DNA from: Caulobacter hibisci
GTDB taxonomy: Bacteria > Pseudomonadota > Alphaproteobacteria > Caulobacterales > Caulobacteraceae
Assembly: GCF_016135805.1 (NCBI RefSeq)
Contig: NZ_JADWOX010000012.1
Coordinates: 1-64,000, forward strand
Length of the DNA: 64,000 bases
Direction: 5' to 3'
The translations under genes and the position numbers were made by a program. Positions 24,970 to 33,230 of the stretch are shown piece by piece; position 1 is the stretch's first letter; each line of letters opens with the position of its first letter. The notes under the pieces were generated by a model. The model was not told the origin of the DNA. It made no database searches and worked only from the letters and a program-made list of their open reading frames with translations.

Positions 24970-26361
24970 TCAGCCCGGCGAGACCATCTTTTCCGGACGG
25001 ACGTACTGGTCGAACTCTTCGTTCGTCAGGTAGCCGCCGCCGACGGCTTCGTCGCGCAGGGTGGTGCCGTTCTTGTGGGCGGTCTTGGCGATCTTGGCGC
25101 AGATGTCGTAGCCCAGGCGGCCGTTCAGGGCCGTGACCAGCATCAGCGAGTTCTCCACGCCCTTCTGGATGTTGTCGACGCGCGGCTCGATGCCGACGAC
25201 GCAGTTGTCGTTGAAGCTGATCGCCGCGTCGGCCAGCAGGCGCACCGACTGCAGGAAGTTGTAGGCCATCACCGGATTGAAGACGTTCAGCTCGAAGTGA
25301 CCCTGGCTGCCGGCGAAGGTCAGGGCGGCGTGGTTGCCGAACACCTGCACGCAGACCTGGGTCAGGGCTTCACACTGGGTCGGGTTGACCTTGCCCGGCA
25401 TGATCGACGAGCCCGGCTCGTTCTCCGGCAGGGCCAGTTCGCCCAGGCCAGCGCGCGGGCCCGAGCCCAGGAAGCGGATGTCGTTGGCGATCTTGAACAG
25501 CGAGGCGGCGACCGTGTTGATGGCGCCGTGGCTGAACACCATGGCGTCGTGGGCGGCCAGGGCCTCGAACTTGTTCGGGGCGGTGGTGAAGGGCAGGCCG
25601 GTGATGGCGGCAATGGCTTCGGCCACGCCCTCGGCGAAGCCGATCGGCGCGTTCAGGCCGGTGCCGACGGCGGTGCCGCCCTGGGCCAGCTGCATCAGCT
25701 TGGGCAGGGTCTGCTCGATGCGCTCGATGCCGTTCTCGACCTGCTGGGCGTAGCCGCCGAACTCCTGGCCCAGCGTCAGCGGGGTGGCGTCCTGGGTGTG
25801 GGTGCGGCCGATCTTGATGATGTCGGCCCAGGCGTCGGACTTGGCCTTCAGCGAGGCGTGCAGCAGCTTCAGGGCCGGCAGCAGGTCCGAAACGATCTGC
25901 TCGGCGCAGGCCACGTGCATCGCCGTCGGATAGGTATCGTTCGACGACTGGCTCATATTGACGTGGTCGTTCGGGTGGACGGGCTTCTTGGTGCCCATCT
26001 CGCCGCCCAGGATCTCGATCGCGCGGTTCGAGATCACCTCGTTGGCGTTCATGTTCGACTGGGTGCCCGAGCCGGTCTGCCAGACCACGAGCGGGAAGTG
26101 GTCGTTCAGCTTGCCTTCGATGACCTCGTTGGCGGCCTGGACGATGGCGTCCTTCAGGCCGGTATCGAGCTTGCCGAGCTTGTGGTTGGTCTCGGCGGCG
26201 GCGCGCTTGACGATGCCCAGGGCCCGGACGACCGGCAGCGGCTGCTTTTCCCAGCCGATCTTGAAGTTGCCCAGGCTGCGCTGGGCTTGCGCGCCCCAGT
26301 AGCGGTCGGCGGCGACTTCGATGGGGCCGAAGGTGTCGGTCTCGGTGCGCGTGGCGGTCAT
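24970..26361 (-). CDS. fumC: Class II fumarate hydratase
   Basis: An iron-independent fumarase of 463 residues, converting fumarate to malate in the TCA cycle as a cytoplasmic homotetramer. The superfamily signature [11 protein letters not shown] is intact. The other active-site regions are [23 protein letters not shown] and the TH pair in [15 protein letters not shown]. Length and N-terminus ([13 protein letters not shown]) are normal for FumC. It heads a compact minus-strand run of fumC, dioxygenase, ATPase, ccdA and ccdB, with gaps of 13 bases or less. Confidence 0.95.
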   Translation of the reverse strand: MTATRTETDTFGPIEVAADRYWGAQAQRSLGNFKIGWEKQPLPVVRALGIVKRAAAETNHKLGKLDTGLKDAIVQAANEVIEGKLNDHFPLVVWQTGSGTQSNMNANEVISNRAIEILGGEMGTKKPVHPNDHVNMSQSSNDTYPTAMHVACAEQIVSDLLPALKLLHASLKAKSDAWADIIKIGRTHTQDATPLTLGQEFGGYAQQVENGIERIEQTLPKLMQLAQGGTAVGTGLNAPIGFAEGVAEAIAAITGLPFTTAPNKFEALAAHDAMVFSHGAINTVAASLFKIANDIRFLGSGPRAGLGELALPENEPGSSIMPGKVNPTQCEALTQVCVQVFGNHAALTFAGSQGHFELNVFNPVMAYNFLQSVRLLADAAISFNDNCVVGIEPRVDNIQKGVENSLMLVTALNGRLGYDICAKIAKTAHKNGTTLRDEAVGGGYLTNEEFDQYVRPEKMVSPG

Positions 26362-26527
26362 GCGGCGGATCTCCGGAAAACGGTCGAGCGCGGTCTAGAC
26401 CCTGAGGGCGGCCAGGGCAACGTTCGCAAGCTTACAAAGCGTGGCTGATCCGTTGCGCCGGCGGCCTCTGGCCGCGTAGAGAGCAGGCGACCGCTTGCCG
26501 CTCGGCTGGCCGAAGGGACCTGCGCGC

Positions 26528-26914
26528 TTGAACGACGACTGGACGCATCACGGCAAGGTCCGGGCCCGCGAGGCCGGCGGCGAGCTGACCATCGTCGTCG
26601 ATGGCCTGACCACCCAGGCCAAGTACTACAAGCCGCTGATCTACGAGTTCTTCCGCAAGAGCTGGCGCGGCGCGCGGCCGGCCTGGGGCGAGTTCTCGGT
26701 CGAGATCGGCATGGAGTTCGTCGGCGAGCCGCCTTGGCTGGACCTCGACAACCTGGCCAAGGCCCTGCTGGACGCCATCAAGGGCTACGCCTTCCACGAC
26801 GACGCCCAGGTCGCCCGCCTGCTGGTCGAGCGACGGCCGGGCGAGCGCGAGCGGATCGTGATCGTGGTGCGAAAGCTAGAGTCGCGCTTTCTGCGGGGCA
26901 CGCTCGAAGGCTGA
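26528..26914 (+). CDS. RusA-like crossover-junction endonuclease family protein
   Basis: A protein of about 128 residues. The diagnostic stretch is LDLDNLAKALLDAIKGYAF followed by HDDAQV, matching the metal-binding aspartates of RusA Holliday-junction nucleases. RusA is mostly known from phages and prophages, but chromosomal relatives without other phage genes are common. TTG 26528 is preferred after AAGGGA; a TTG at 26495 is also open. It is convergent with the degraded membrane gene and overlaps its end by 39 bases. No phage genes flank it. Confidence 0.75.
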   Translation: MNDDWTHHGKVRAREAGGELTIVVDGLTTQAKYYKPLIYEFFRKSWRGARPAWGEFSVEIGMEFVGEPPWLDLDNLAKALLDAIKGYAFHDDAQVARLLVERRPGERERIVIVVRKLESRFLRGTLEG

Positions 26915-27293
26915 CGCGCCGATCGAGATGTAGAGCACGACCAGGAAGGCCAGATACCGGCCCAGGCTCGACGGCTCCGCGCCAGGCGCCAGGGGGATCC
27001 AGCCGGTCAGGATCAGGTTGGCGGCCGCCGCGCCCGGCAGCACGAAGGCCATGGCCGGATAGAGCCGGCGGCTGCGAGGAATGCGCAGCAGCCGCGCCGT
27101 GGCCTGGAAGGCGAAGGTGACAAGGCCCGCGGCCAGGAAGGCGTTGGCCGCGTAGAACCAGAAGGCGCGCTCGATCAGGTCGGCGCCGAACGCCCCGTAG
27201 AACAGCGTCGCCGCCAGCCAGGATGCAGACGTTCCGTTTCGACACGCGCCAACTCCCCTTCGCCGTCAGCGAGGGAGAGCCTGCACGGGCCAT
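26876..27293 (-). pseudogene. Frameshifted small membrane protein
   Basis: On the minus strand, the frame ending at 26876 reads as a clean membrane protein: WLAATLFYGAFGADLIERAF, then FYAANAFLAAGLVTFAFQAT, LYPAMAFVLPGAAAANLILT and LGRYLAFLVVLYISIGASAF. Upstream of WLAATLF this frame meets a TGA and offers no start codon. An ATG at 27293, well placed right after the serine hydrolase stop, opens a different frame. The two would join only by a frameshift near 27220-27230. The roughly 60 bases between them look foreign and may be a small insertion. A sequencing error is the main alternative. Confidence 0.5.
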
Positions 27294-27299
27294 GCCGCC

Positions 27300-29408
27300 T
27301 CAGGTGTTCCAGAACTCCAGGAAGCCCCAGGCGGCCAGCACGATGGCGAAGGCGATGAAGATCAGCGCCGTTATCGTGAAGGACAGCTTGCGCAGCTCGG
27401 TCCAGCTATCGACGCGGCGGCCCCCGCGCCAGACGATCGGGATCATGCCCAGGGTGACCAGGCTGAGCAGGGTGGCGATGAAGGCGCAGGCCGAGGCCGT
27501 CAGCAGCCAGCCGCTGGGCCAGCCGAACACCACGCCGGCCACGTCGCCCGAACCGGCCGCGAAGAGCGCCACGCAGGCCATGGCCGCCAGCCACAGCACC
27601 GCCTGGGTGGTCTGCAGCAGGCTGGCGCGGGCTTGGCTGGTGGTCTGGCGGGTGTCGCGCCGGCTGCGCACGAAGACGCCGGCCAGGGTGGCGATCGATG
27701 CCAGGGCGGCCAGCACGGCCACGCCGCCAAGCATGCCCTGCTGGAACATCGGGCCGACCCGCTCATAGGCCGAGGCGCCCGAGGGGGCGAAGAACCGCGC
27801 CACCGCGCCGTCCTGGCGCTGGAACACCAGCACGTCGGCGCCGTCGGCGGCCTTGAAGACGTCTTCGCGATCGGTCGGAACCCACAGGCGGGTGCGTCCG
27901 TCGCTGGTGATCGCCAGGCCGCCTTGGGCGCTGGCGCGAACCGTGGCCACGCCGATCAGCCGATCCACGAAGCCTTCCAGCCCGCCATAGGCGCGGCGGT
28001 CGGTCAGGTAGTCGCCTTCATAGGCCAGGGCCGCGTCCGGGCTCAGTCGCGTGAAGTTCGGCACGGCCCGGGCGGGGGCATAGAAGCGCTCGACGATCGC
28101 CGCGGGCAGGGTGGCCGGCAGGTCCTGGCCGGTGTCGGTGTTGACCGAGATGAAGATCCCCAGGCCCAGGTCGGGGACCAGCACCATGTTGGAGTGGAAC
28201 CACAGCGTCGCACCGGCGTGGCCGAAGCCGCGGCGGCCGCCGGGCAGGGGGATGTCCTGGAAGCCGGCGTTCCAACCGGCCGCGCCAGCCGCCGGTCGGT
28301 AACTGGCCGTGCGGAACGCCTGGGCGGCGCGCGGTGAGAAGACGGTGCGGCCGTCGATCGTTCCGCCGTTCAGCAGCAGGGTCATGTAGCGCGCCATGTC
28401 GGCGGCGGTGCTCGAGGCCGAACCGGCCGGTGCGATCTGGCCGATGAATTCGACGGGCTGGGCTTCCAGGCCCAGCGGCGTCCAGCGGTAACCCTCGGCC
28501 AGGTCCGCGGCGAGGGCCGGGGCCATCGGCGCGGGCAGGTCTTCGCGCCAGGCGCGGGGCTCGCGGAAGGTGGTGCGGGTCAGGCCGGCGGGGATGATCA
28601 CGCGCTCGGCGATCAGATCCTCGAACGGCTTGGCGCCGGTGTTGGCCAGGGCCGCGCCAACCAGGGCCACGCCGTAGTTCGAATAGGCCGGGAGTTGGCC
28701 GGGTTCGCGCACCCGGTTGGGGCGCTCCTGTCGCAGATAGACCTCAAGCGGGCGCACCCGGCGCTCGTCGCGCTCGAACAGCTGGCCCAGCGTTCGATCC
28801 TCGAAGCCGGGCGTGTGGGTGTAGAGGTCGCGCACCCGCACCGGCGTCTTCTTGCCCTGGTCGCGCACCTGCAGCTTCTCGGGCAGGTAGACGTTGATCG
28901 GCGCATCGGGACGGATGCGGCCGGCGTCGATCTCGTTCTGCAGGGCGATCCAGGTGAAGGTCTTGGAGATCGAGCCGATGCGGAACAGCGTGCGGTCCGG
29001 ATCGACCGGCCTTCCGCGCGTAAGGCTGGCGGCGCCGTAGCCTTTCTTGAGCACGACCTGGCCGTTCTGGACGACCGAAAGGGTGACGCCGGCGATGTGT
29101 TCGTCGGCCATGGCGCGGCGCACGGCGCCGTCCACGAAGGCTTCGAGTTCGGGCGCGGGCAGGGGGGCGACACCGGGGAGGGCGGGAACCGTCGGCGGCG
29201 CGACGGCGGCCGTCGCAGCCGGGGCGACGCGGCGGATGGCCGGCCGCGCCGGGCGTGCGGGCGGCGTCGAGGCCGCGGGGGCGACAGACGCGGGCGCAGC
29301 GGTCGCCGTCGGCGTCGCGTCCTGGCTGCCGGCGCTTCCCGCGCCCGCCAACCAGAGACCGACGATCGCCGCGCACTTCGCGGCCTTGGACGACATACGC
29401 AACGTCAC
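27300..29408 (-). CDS. Membrane-anchored serine hydrolase (class C beta-lactamase family)
   Basis: A protein of about 702 residues. The N-terminal signal sequence is followed by a long Ala/Pro linker (to about residue 75). The catalytic domain has SISK (SxxK serine), YSNYG (YxN) and GHAGA (HxG-like), with ADMARYMTLLLNGG and LVPDLGLGIFISVN as family landmarks. A C-terminal unit of about 130 residues has four membrane helices. Such proteins are penicillin-binding-protein-like peptidases or esterases rather than true beta-lactamases. The catalytic domain would face the periplasm. The GTG at 29408 follows GAGG by eight bases; a GTG at 29417 and an ATG at 29396 are alternatives. Confidence 0.85.
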   Translation of the reverse strand: MTLRMSSKAAKCAAIVGLWLAGAGSAGSQDATPTATAAPASVAPAASTPPARPARPAIRRVAPAATAAVAPPTVPALPGVAPLPAPELEAFVDGAVRRAMADEHIAGVTLSVVQNGQVVLKKGYGAASLTRGRPVDPDRTLFRIGSISKTFTWIALQNEIDAGRIRPDAPINVYLPEKLQVRDQGKKTPVRVRDLYTHTPGFEDRTLGQLFERDERRVRPLEVYLRQERPNRVREPGQLPAYSNYGVALVGAALANTGAKPFEDLIAERVIIPAGLTRTTFREPRAWREDLPAPMAPALAADLAEGYRWTPLGLEAQPVEFIGQIAPAGSASSTAADMARYMTLLLNGGTIDGRTVFSPRAAQAFRTASYRPAAGAAGWNAGFQDIPLPGGRRGFGHAGATLWFHSNMVLVPDLGLGIFISVNTDTGQDLPATLPAAIVERFYAPARAVPNFTRLSPDAALAYEGDYLTDRRAYGGLEGFVDRLIGVATVRASAQGGLAITSDGRTRLWVPTDREDVFKAADGADVLVFQRQDGAVARFFAPSGASAYERVGPMFQQGMLGGVAVLAALASIATLAGVFVRSRRDTRQTTSQARASLLQTTQAVLWLAAMACVALFAAGSGDVAGVVFGWPSGWLLTASACAFIATLLSLVTLGMIPIVWRGGRRVDSWTELRKLSFTITALIFIAFAIVLAAWGFLEFWNT

Positions 29409-29514
29409 GAACCCCACCTCGTCGGCTAAACCGTCGGGAGGTCTTCTTAGGCCAATTCGTCAGGCGAGGGACACCGGCCTTGGGAAGAAAAGCGACCCGC
29501 GAGACGCGAGCCGT

Positions 29515-30318
29515 TCAATTTTCGACCGGCCGTGCGGAGGGCGTCGACGTCGGCGCCGGTTTGCGGGCCTTGTCGAAGGCATAGAGCGGCAGCAGCGGTC
29601 GCAATTCGGGCCCGATCCACATCTGCGGCTCCGATGGCGGGCTGGCGCCGGTGTCGACTTCCTTGCGGGCCACGCAGGCCTGGACCGCGCGGCCCAGGGC
29701 GACGAAATCGCGGGCCTTGCCGATCTCGCTCAGAAAGCAGTCGTCGAAATAGGGATAGCGATCGCTCTCGCCGCAGCCGAACGAGGTGCGGTCAGGCCGG
29801 GCGGCCGTCAGGATCATGCGGTCGTCGCGTTCCAGAACCGGCACGAACACGCCAGAGAAGCAGGCCGAGATCACCACGATCGACGGTCGGGCAGGGCAGG
29901 CGGAGTCGATCATGGCGGCCAGGCGCTGCGGGCGCAGAAGGTCCCGACCCATCACCACGCCTTCCGGCGCACCGTGCGAGGTGATGTAGACGAGGCACCC
30001 GGCCGGGGCGGTCTCCGCCGCCGACTTCAGGCCGGCTTGCACGGCCTTGGGGACCGCGCCGGTCAGGCCCTTGCCGCGATAGCGCCCGGGCCGGGTCGAG
30101 AACTGAACCGGCGGCGGGAAGCCCAGGTCGACGAGGCTTTTGGCGACGTCTCGGCGGGCGTTGTCGAAGGCCTCGGTCGAGCCGCCTTCATGGGCGCGCC
30201 AGTCGCCGGCGATCACCACAGAGGCCCACTGTTCGAACGGGCCGGCGGCGCGGGCGGGGGCGATCGTCAGGCAGGCCAGCAGCAGTGCGACCAGCAGGCT
30301 CGCGGCTCGCCCCATCAT
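29515..30318 (-). CDS. Exported C13-family (legumain-like) cysteine peptidase
   Basis: A 267-residue protein with a signal peptide ending near PARAAG. The caspase/legumain-type dyad is visible as a histidine in YITSHGAPEG and a cysteine in VVISACFSGVF, spaced as in C13 peptidases. Cysteines in FGCGES and DDCFLSE could form disulphides in the periplasm. The C-terminus is a Pro/Ala/Thr-rich tail. Legumains cut after asparagine in eukaryotes; bacterial members are little studied. The gene follows the thioesterase by six bases, on the same strand as sspB. Confidence 0.82.
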   Translation of the reverse strand: MMGRAASLLVALLLACLTIAPARAAGPFEQWASVVIAGDWRAHEGGSTEAFDNARRDVAKSLVDLGFPPPVQFSTRPGRYRGKGLTGAVPKAVQAGLKSAAETAPAGCLVYITSHGAPEGVVMGRDLLRPQRLAAMIDSACPARPSIVVISACFSGVFVPVLERDDRMILTAARPDRTSFGCGESDRYPYFDDCFLSEIGKARDFVALGRAVQACVARKEVDTGASPPSEPQMWIGPELRPLLPLYAFDKARKPAPTSTPSARPVEN

Positions 30319-30324
30319 GCGGCC

Positions 30325-30795
30325 CTATTTCTTGAACTTGGCGAAGGGCGTCGGCAGGGCCGTGCCCGTCGAGGTCGCCAGCAACTGGCCACTGGCGTCG
30401 TACAGCTCGCCTTCCATGAAGCAGACGGTGCGGCCCCATTTCACCACGCGGCCGACGCCGCGCAGCGGACCGGGCAAGGCCGGCCGCAGAAAGCTGGTCT
30501 TCATTTCGAGCGTAGGCACGACATGGGTCATGCCCGAGGTGATCAGGCCGGCCACCGACATGCACTCGTCGAGCATGGCGCAGACGAAACCGCCCTGCAC
30601 CTGGCCCATCGGATTGGCCAGCAGGTCGGCGCGGGCGTCGAAGGCGATCTCGACGCGCCGCTCGGCCTGGCTGACGGCGATGAGCTTGAAGCCCAGCGTC
30701 AGGGCGCTGGGCGGCGCGTTCTTCGAGGCGTTGAAACGCGCGAGGATCGCCTCGTCGGTGAGAGTGGACAGCTCCTCCGAGACGACGTCGTTCAA
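30325..30795 (-). CDS. PaaI-like hotdog thioesterase
   Basis: A cytoplasmic acyl-CoA thioesterase of 156 residues. The hotdog helix carries MGQVQGGFVCAMLDECMS, including the Q...GG and acidic residue of the PaaI active site, followed by TLEMKTSFLRPA and GRTVCFMEGELYD strands. The substrate is unknown. It starts three bases after the sspB stop and ends six bases before the C13 peptidase gene, so the three are probably co-transcribed. Confidence 0.88.
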   Translation of the reverse strand: MNDVVSEELSTLTDEAILARFNASKNAPPSALTLGFKLIAVSQAERRVEIAFDARADLLANPMGQVQGGFVCAMLDECMSVAGLITSGMTHVVPTLEMKTSFLRPALPGPLRGVGRVVKWGRTVCFMEGELYDASGQLLATSTGTALPTPFAKFKK

Positions 30796-30798
30796 GGC

Positions 30799-31278
30799 CT
30801 ATTTCTTCCTGAACTGGTCGAGGGAGATGATCTTGGGGGCCTCGTCGCCATCGGTGGCGGGCGGGGTGGGCTCGGGCTCCGGCTCGACCGGGGCCGGCTC
30901 GATCTCCGGCGCTTCGAACTGCAGGGCGAACTGCACCGACGGGTCGTAGAAGCGGGTTACGGCCGAATAGGGGATCGACAAACGCTTGGGCTGGCCGCCG
31001 AACTTCAGCGTCACCGAGAAGAAAGTCTCGCCCGGGGCGAGGTCCCAGTACTGGTGCTGGAGGATGATGGTCATCTCGTCGGGATACTTGCCCAGCAGGT
31101 CCTGCGGGGCCGAGACGCCGGCCGCCTGGGTCTTGAAGGTGATGTACAGATGGTGCGGCTCGGGCAGGCCGCCGGGCGCGGCCGCCTTCTTCAGCGCAGC
31201 CTTCACGACGCCGCGCAGGGCGTCCTGGGCCATGGCCTCGTACTGCATCAGGTCTTCGGTCGGAGGAGTGCGGGCCAT
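30799..31278 (-). CDS. sspB: ClpXP adaptor SspB (alphaproteobacterial type)
   Basis: A 159-residue adaptor that tethers ssrA-tagged proteins to the ClpXP protease. The substrate-binding domain has LMQYEAMAQDALRGVV, HHLYITFKT, YPDEMTIILQHQYWDL and FFSVTLKFGG, characteristic of the alphaproteobacterial SspB form. An acidic, proline-rich linker follows, then the ClpX-binding tail ISLDQFRKK. ATG 31278 (MARTPPTEDL) fits this family; an upstream start at 31305 is less likely. It lies just downstream of the tmRNA gene on the same strand, so tag source and tag receptor are neighbours. Confidence 0.93.
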   Translation of the reverse strand: MARTPPTEDLMQYEAMAQDALRGVVKAALKKAAAPGGLPEPHHLYITFKTQAAGVSAPQDLLGKYPDEMTIILQHQYWDLAPGETFFSVTLKFGGQPKRLSIPYSAVTRFYDPSVQFALQFEAPEIEPAPVEPEPEPTPPATDGDEAPKIISLDQFRKK

Positions 31279-31401
31279 GGGTCTTCGATTAAGCAAAAAC
31301 GACAAATCCAGCCGTCAGCGTAACCTGTCATGGCCTTCCGGCAAAGGCGCCGGGATGCGGTAGCCGCGTACAATTTTTTGATCGGGAGGCGTTCTTGGAG
31401 A

Positions 31402-31504
31402 AAGTGGAGGGATTCTGTTGCCAGGCTCCCCCATGCCTTCTCAAGAGAGAGGAGGGAGCCGTCCACATTCCAGGGAAGTGGAGGGATTCTGTTGCCAGGC
31501 TCCC
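31402..31504. repeat. Two exact 29-bp direct repeats between sspB and the tmRNA gene
   Basis: Positions 31402-31430 and 31476-31504 are identical (AAGTGGAGGGATTCTG, then TTGCCAGGCTCCC), 74 bp apart start to start. Each copy contains GATTC, a GANTC site, the target of the CcrM methyltransferase in Caulobacter. They lie in the 5' region of sspB and just beyond the tmRNA 3' end. Paired regulatory sites or a duplicated tmRNA terminator region are both possible. Confidence 0.6.
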
Positions 31505-31514
31505 TCCGGGCCCC

Positions 31515-31803
31515 GCCTAAGGATCTGAACCCCTAGGACTTAAGAGGCGAATTCACCTGCACCGCATTACGCAGCGACGGCGAACTCTTCAGCGAAGTTA
31601 TCGTTCGCATTTAGTTTAAAGGCCCGAAACGGTGGGCCATGCCGAGAGAAAGCAGACACCTTTACACGTCTGTCGATGCTGATCGGCCCCATGCAGTCCC
31701 GTGATAACTCGGGAGAGATTTGGTGGAGCCGCCGGGAATCGCACCCGGGTCCAGTCCGCTTATTACGTGCGCGTTTATCCCCATAGTTCGGCCGAAGCCG
31801 GAC
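31515..31803 (-). ncRNA. ssrA: Transfer-messenger RNA, permuted two-piece form
   Basis: Read on the minus strand, the acceptor piece comes first: T stem CCGGG/CCCGG around TGCGATT (about 31748-31732), acceptor strand CGGCTCC (31731-31725), then ACCA (31724-31721). A short intervening segment is followed by the coding piece starting GGGGCCG (31690-31684). This pairs with CGGCTCC and keeps the G3-U70 pair needed for alanine charging. The tag frame starts at GCG (31608) and encodes ANDNFAEEFAVAA with TAA at 31569-31567. This permuted order and tag are those of Caulobacter tmRNA. The 5' and 3' ends are approximate; TATATT at 31815-31810 is a possible -10 box. It rescues stalled ribosomes with SmpB (gene at 62505). 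Confidence 0.93.
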
Positions 31804-31847
31804 AAATCCAATATAGGGGCTCGCCCAGCCGGAGGGAAGGGGATGCG

Positions 31848-32075
31848 TCAAACGCTCCCCAGGCTGAGGCGACCGTCGGCCAGGCGGCCGGTGACCACGG
31901 CGCCGTGGTCCTCGAACAGTTTCAGGGTCTCGCCGACCAGGACGTAGGCGCCGGTGAAGATGCTCCGGGGCTCTTCGTGGATTTCGACGAAGCGGCCGTC
32001 GGGGTGAAGTTCGAGGCTGAAGCGGCCGTCGGGCGAGGACCAGACGCCGGAAACGGGGAGGTGATCGATCATCAT
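31848..32075 (-). CDS. Small Atu4866-like domain protein
   Basis: A 75-residue protein. VSGVWSSPDGRFSLELHPDGRF, then FTGAYVLVGETLKLFED and DGRLSLG, form a beta-rich pattern resembling the Atu4866 domain of unknown function. GGAGG lies eight bases before the ATG, strong support for translation. There is no signal peptide of its own. The start overlaps the stop of a short hydrophobic frame upstream. The stop codon lies about 33 bases before the tmRNA promoter-like box. Confidence 0.65.
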   Translation of the reverse strand: MMIDHLPVSGVWSSPDGRFSLELHPDGRFVEIHEEPRSIFTGAYVLVGETLKLFEDHGAVVTGRLADGRLSLGSV

Positions 32076-32206
32076 GGCAGGATCCTCCAGGTAGATGCGG
32101 ACGAGAGCAGGGCGGGCAAGGCGGTCGCGACGGCGGCGGCCGCCAGCAGAGCGGCGGCGAACCAGCGCGGAGCCGCCGTCGCACGACGGGGCGTGTAGCG
32201 GTTCAT
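32072..32206 (-). CDS. Putative 44-residue membrane peptide
   Basis: The frame MNRYTPRRATAAPRWF, followed by an Ala/Leu-rich helix of about 20 residues and a short STWRILP end, looks like a signal anchor. Its stop overlaps the start of the next gene (ATGATGA), which is the main reason to list it. No clear ribosome binding site precedes it, and upstream is a monotonous run of TTTGG-like units (32209-32240). It could be a leader for the downstream gene. Confidence 0.4.
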   Translation of the reverse strand: MNRYTPRRATAAPRWFAAALLAAAAVATALPALLSSASTWRILP

Positions 32207-32351
32207 GGCTTGGCTTTGGTTTGGGCTTTGGTTTTGGGGAGGCCCCGCAGGCAGCTGCGGCGGCACGAGGTCACTATGCCCCGGCCGGCCGTCCAGCCGG
32301 TAGAGCGATGCTCCGCGTTGATTGCACGATCCTCCGGATCGATACGGCGGA

Positions 32352-33224
32352 TCAGCGCGGCGCGGCGGGCATCTCTGGGGTTTCGGCCGGCGGTTCGGGC
32401 TCTTCGTCGTCGGTGACTGGTACGGCTTTGGGCTGCGGACGGTTCGAGGTCCCGGCCTTCAACTGGCCGCCCTGGGCGGCGAGATCGGCATAGGCCTTGG
32501 CCTGGCGCGAGAAGTCGCCGCCGCGCGGCAACACCGCGTCGAACAGCGGATCACGGCCGGCGGCCGCCCCGACCACGGCCGACAGCACGCCGGCGATCGA
32601 GCCGACCTCGGCGTCGTCGCAGGCGCGGCGCAGGTGGCGGGCCTGGCCGGGAACCAGGAGCGTGACGTCCCAGGAGACGCCGTCGACGCACAAGGCTTCG
32701 ACCGAGCCGCCGCCATAGTCGACGATGACGCTGCGCGGCTGGCTCCAGGCCGGATCGCCGGCCAGGGCCTTGAAGGCGGCGATGCGCTCGGCGGGCAGTT
32801 CGGCGTTGATGTCGACCCGGCGGCCGATGTCGGGCGTGCAGCAACCCAGGCCCGCGCGAGCCTGGACGAAGGCGCGGCCGTCGCGGCGCACGGTGACCCG
32901 GACAACGGCCTGGCGCACGCCGCGGGCCGGTCGCGCCCAGGCCTCGAGCACCAGCTCGCCGCGGCGCACCAGCTGGGTTTGCAGCGGTTGCAGGCCCCAC
33001 AGGCGATAGAGCAGGGGATCGACGCCGTTGTCGATCGGAACCGGCAGTTCCTTGCGACCCAGGCGACGGCCCGCCAGCGGTTCGATCTCGGACGAGGGTC
33101 TGGGGATTTCGTTCGACCACCAGACCGCCGGATCGGGCGCTGCGGGGGCGACGGGCGTAACGGGCTGATCCTGTGCGGCGAGCGCCAGGGCTCCCGCGAA
33201 GACGGCCGGTCCGATCACGCCCAT
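32352..33224 (-). CDS. Hypothetical secreted protein
   Basis: A 290-residue protein with an N-terminal signal-like helix (VIGPAVFAGALALAAQ). A proline-rich linker follows, then a folded region with LLYRLWGLQPLQTQLVRRGELVLEAW, paired cysteines in LGCCTPD, and two more at EALCVDG and RRACDDA, which may form disulphides. The C-terminus is acidic and proline-rich (DDEEPEPPAETPEMP). No family is recognised. It begins six bases after the ilvN stop on the same strand. Confidence 0.7.
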   Translation of the reverse strand: MGVIGPAVFAGALALAAQDQPVTPVAPAAPDPAVWWSNEIPRPSSEIEPLAGRRLGRKELPVPIDNGVDPLLYRLWGLQPLQTQLVRRGELVLEAWARPARGVRQAVVRVTVRRDGRAFVQARAGLGCCTPDIGRRVDINAELPAERIAAFKALAGDPAWSQPRSVIVDYGGGSVEALCVDGVSWDVTLLVPGQARHLRRACDDAEVGSIAGVLSAVVGAAAGRDPLFDAVLPRGGDFSRQAKAYADLAAQGGQLKAGTSNRPQPKAVPVTDDEEPEPPAETPEMPAAPR

Positions 33225-33230
33225 GGCCTG

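Noticed and set aside
26889..27293. Single continuous 171-codon minus-strand gene from ATG 27293
   Set aside because: After about 28 codons the frame becomes Arg/Pro/Gly-rich shadow, while the membrane-protein frame lies one base off; treated as a broken gene instead.
29047..31323. 758-codon plus-strand frame
   Set aside because: It runs antisense to the serine hydrolase, C13 peptidase, thioesterase and sspB genes, all of which have clear domains; composition is that of a high-GC shadow.
31846..31851. TTGACG as -35 box of the tmRNA promoter
   Set aside because: It is 30 bp from TATATT, too far for a sigma-70 pair, and includes the stop codon of the preceding gene.
31567..32184. 205-codon minus-strand frame ending in the tmRNA tag
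   Set aside because: The tag residues belong to the tmRNA reading frame; the upstream part runs through the tRNA-like half and a small gene in another frame.
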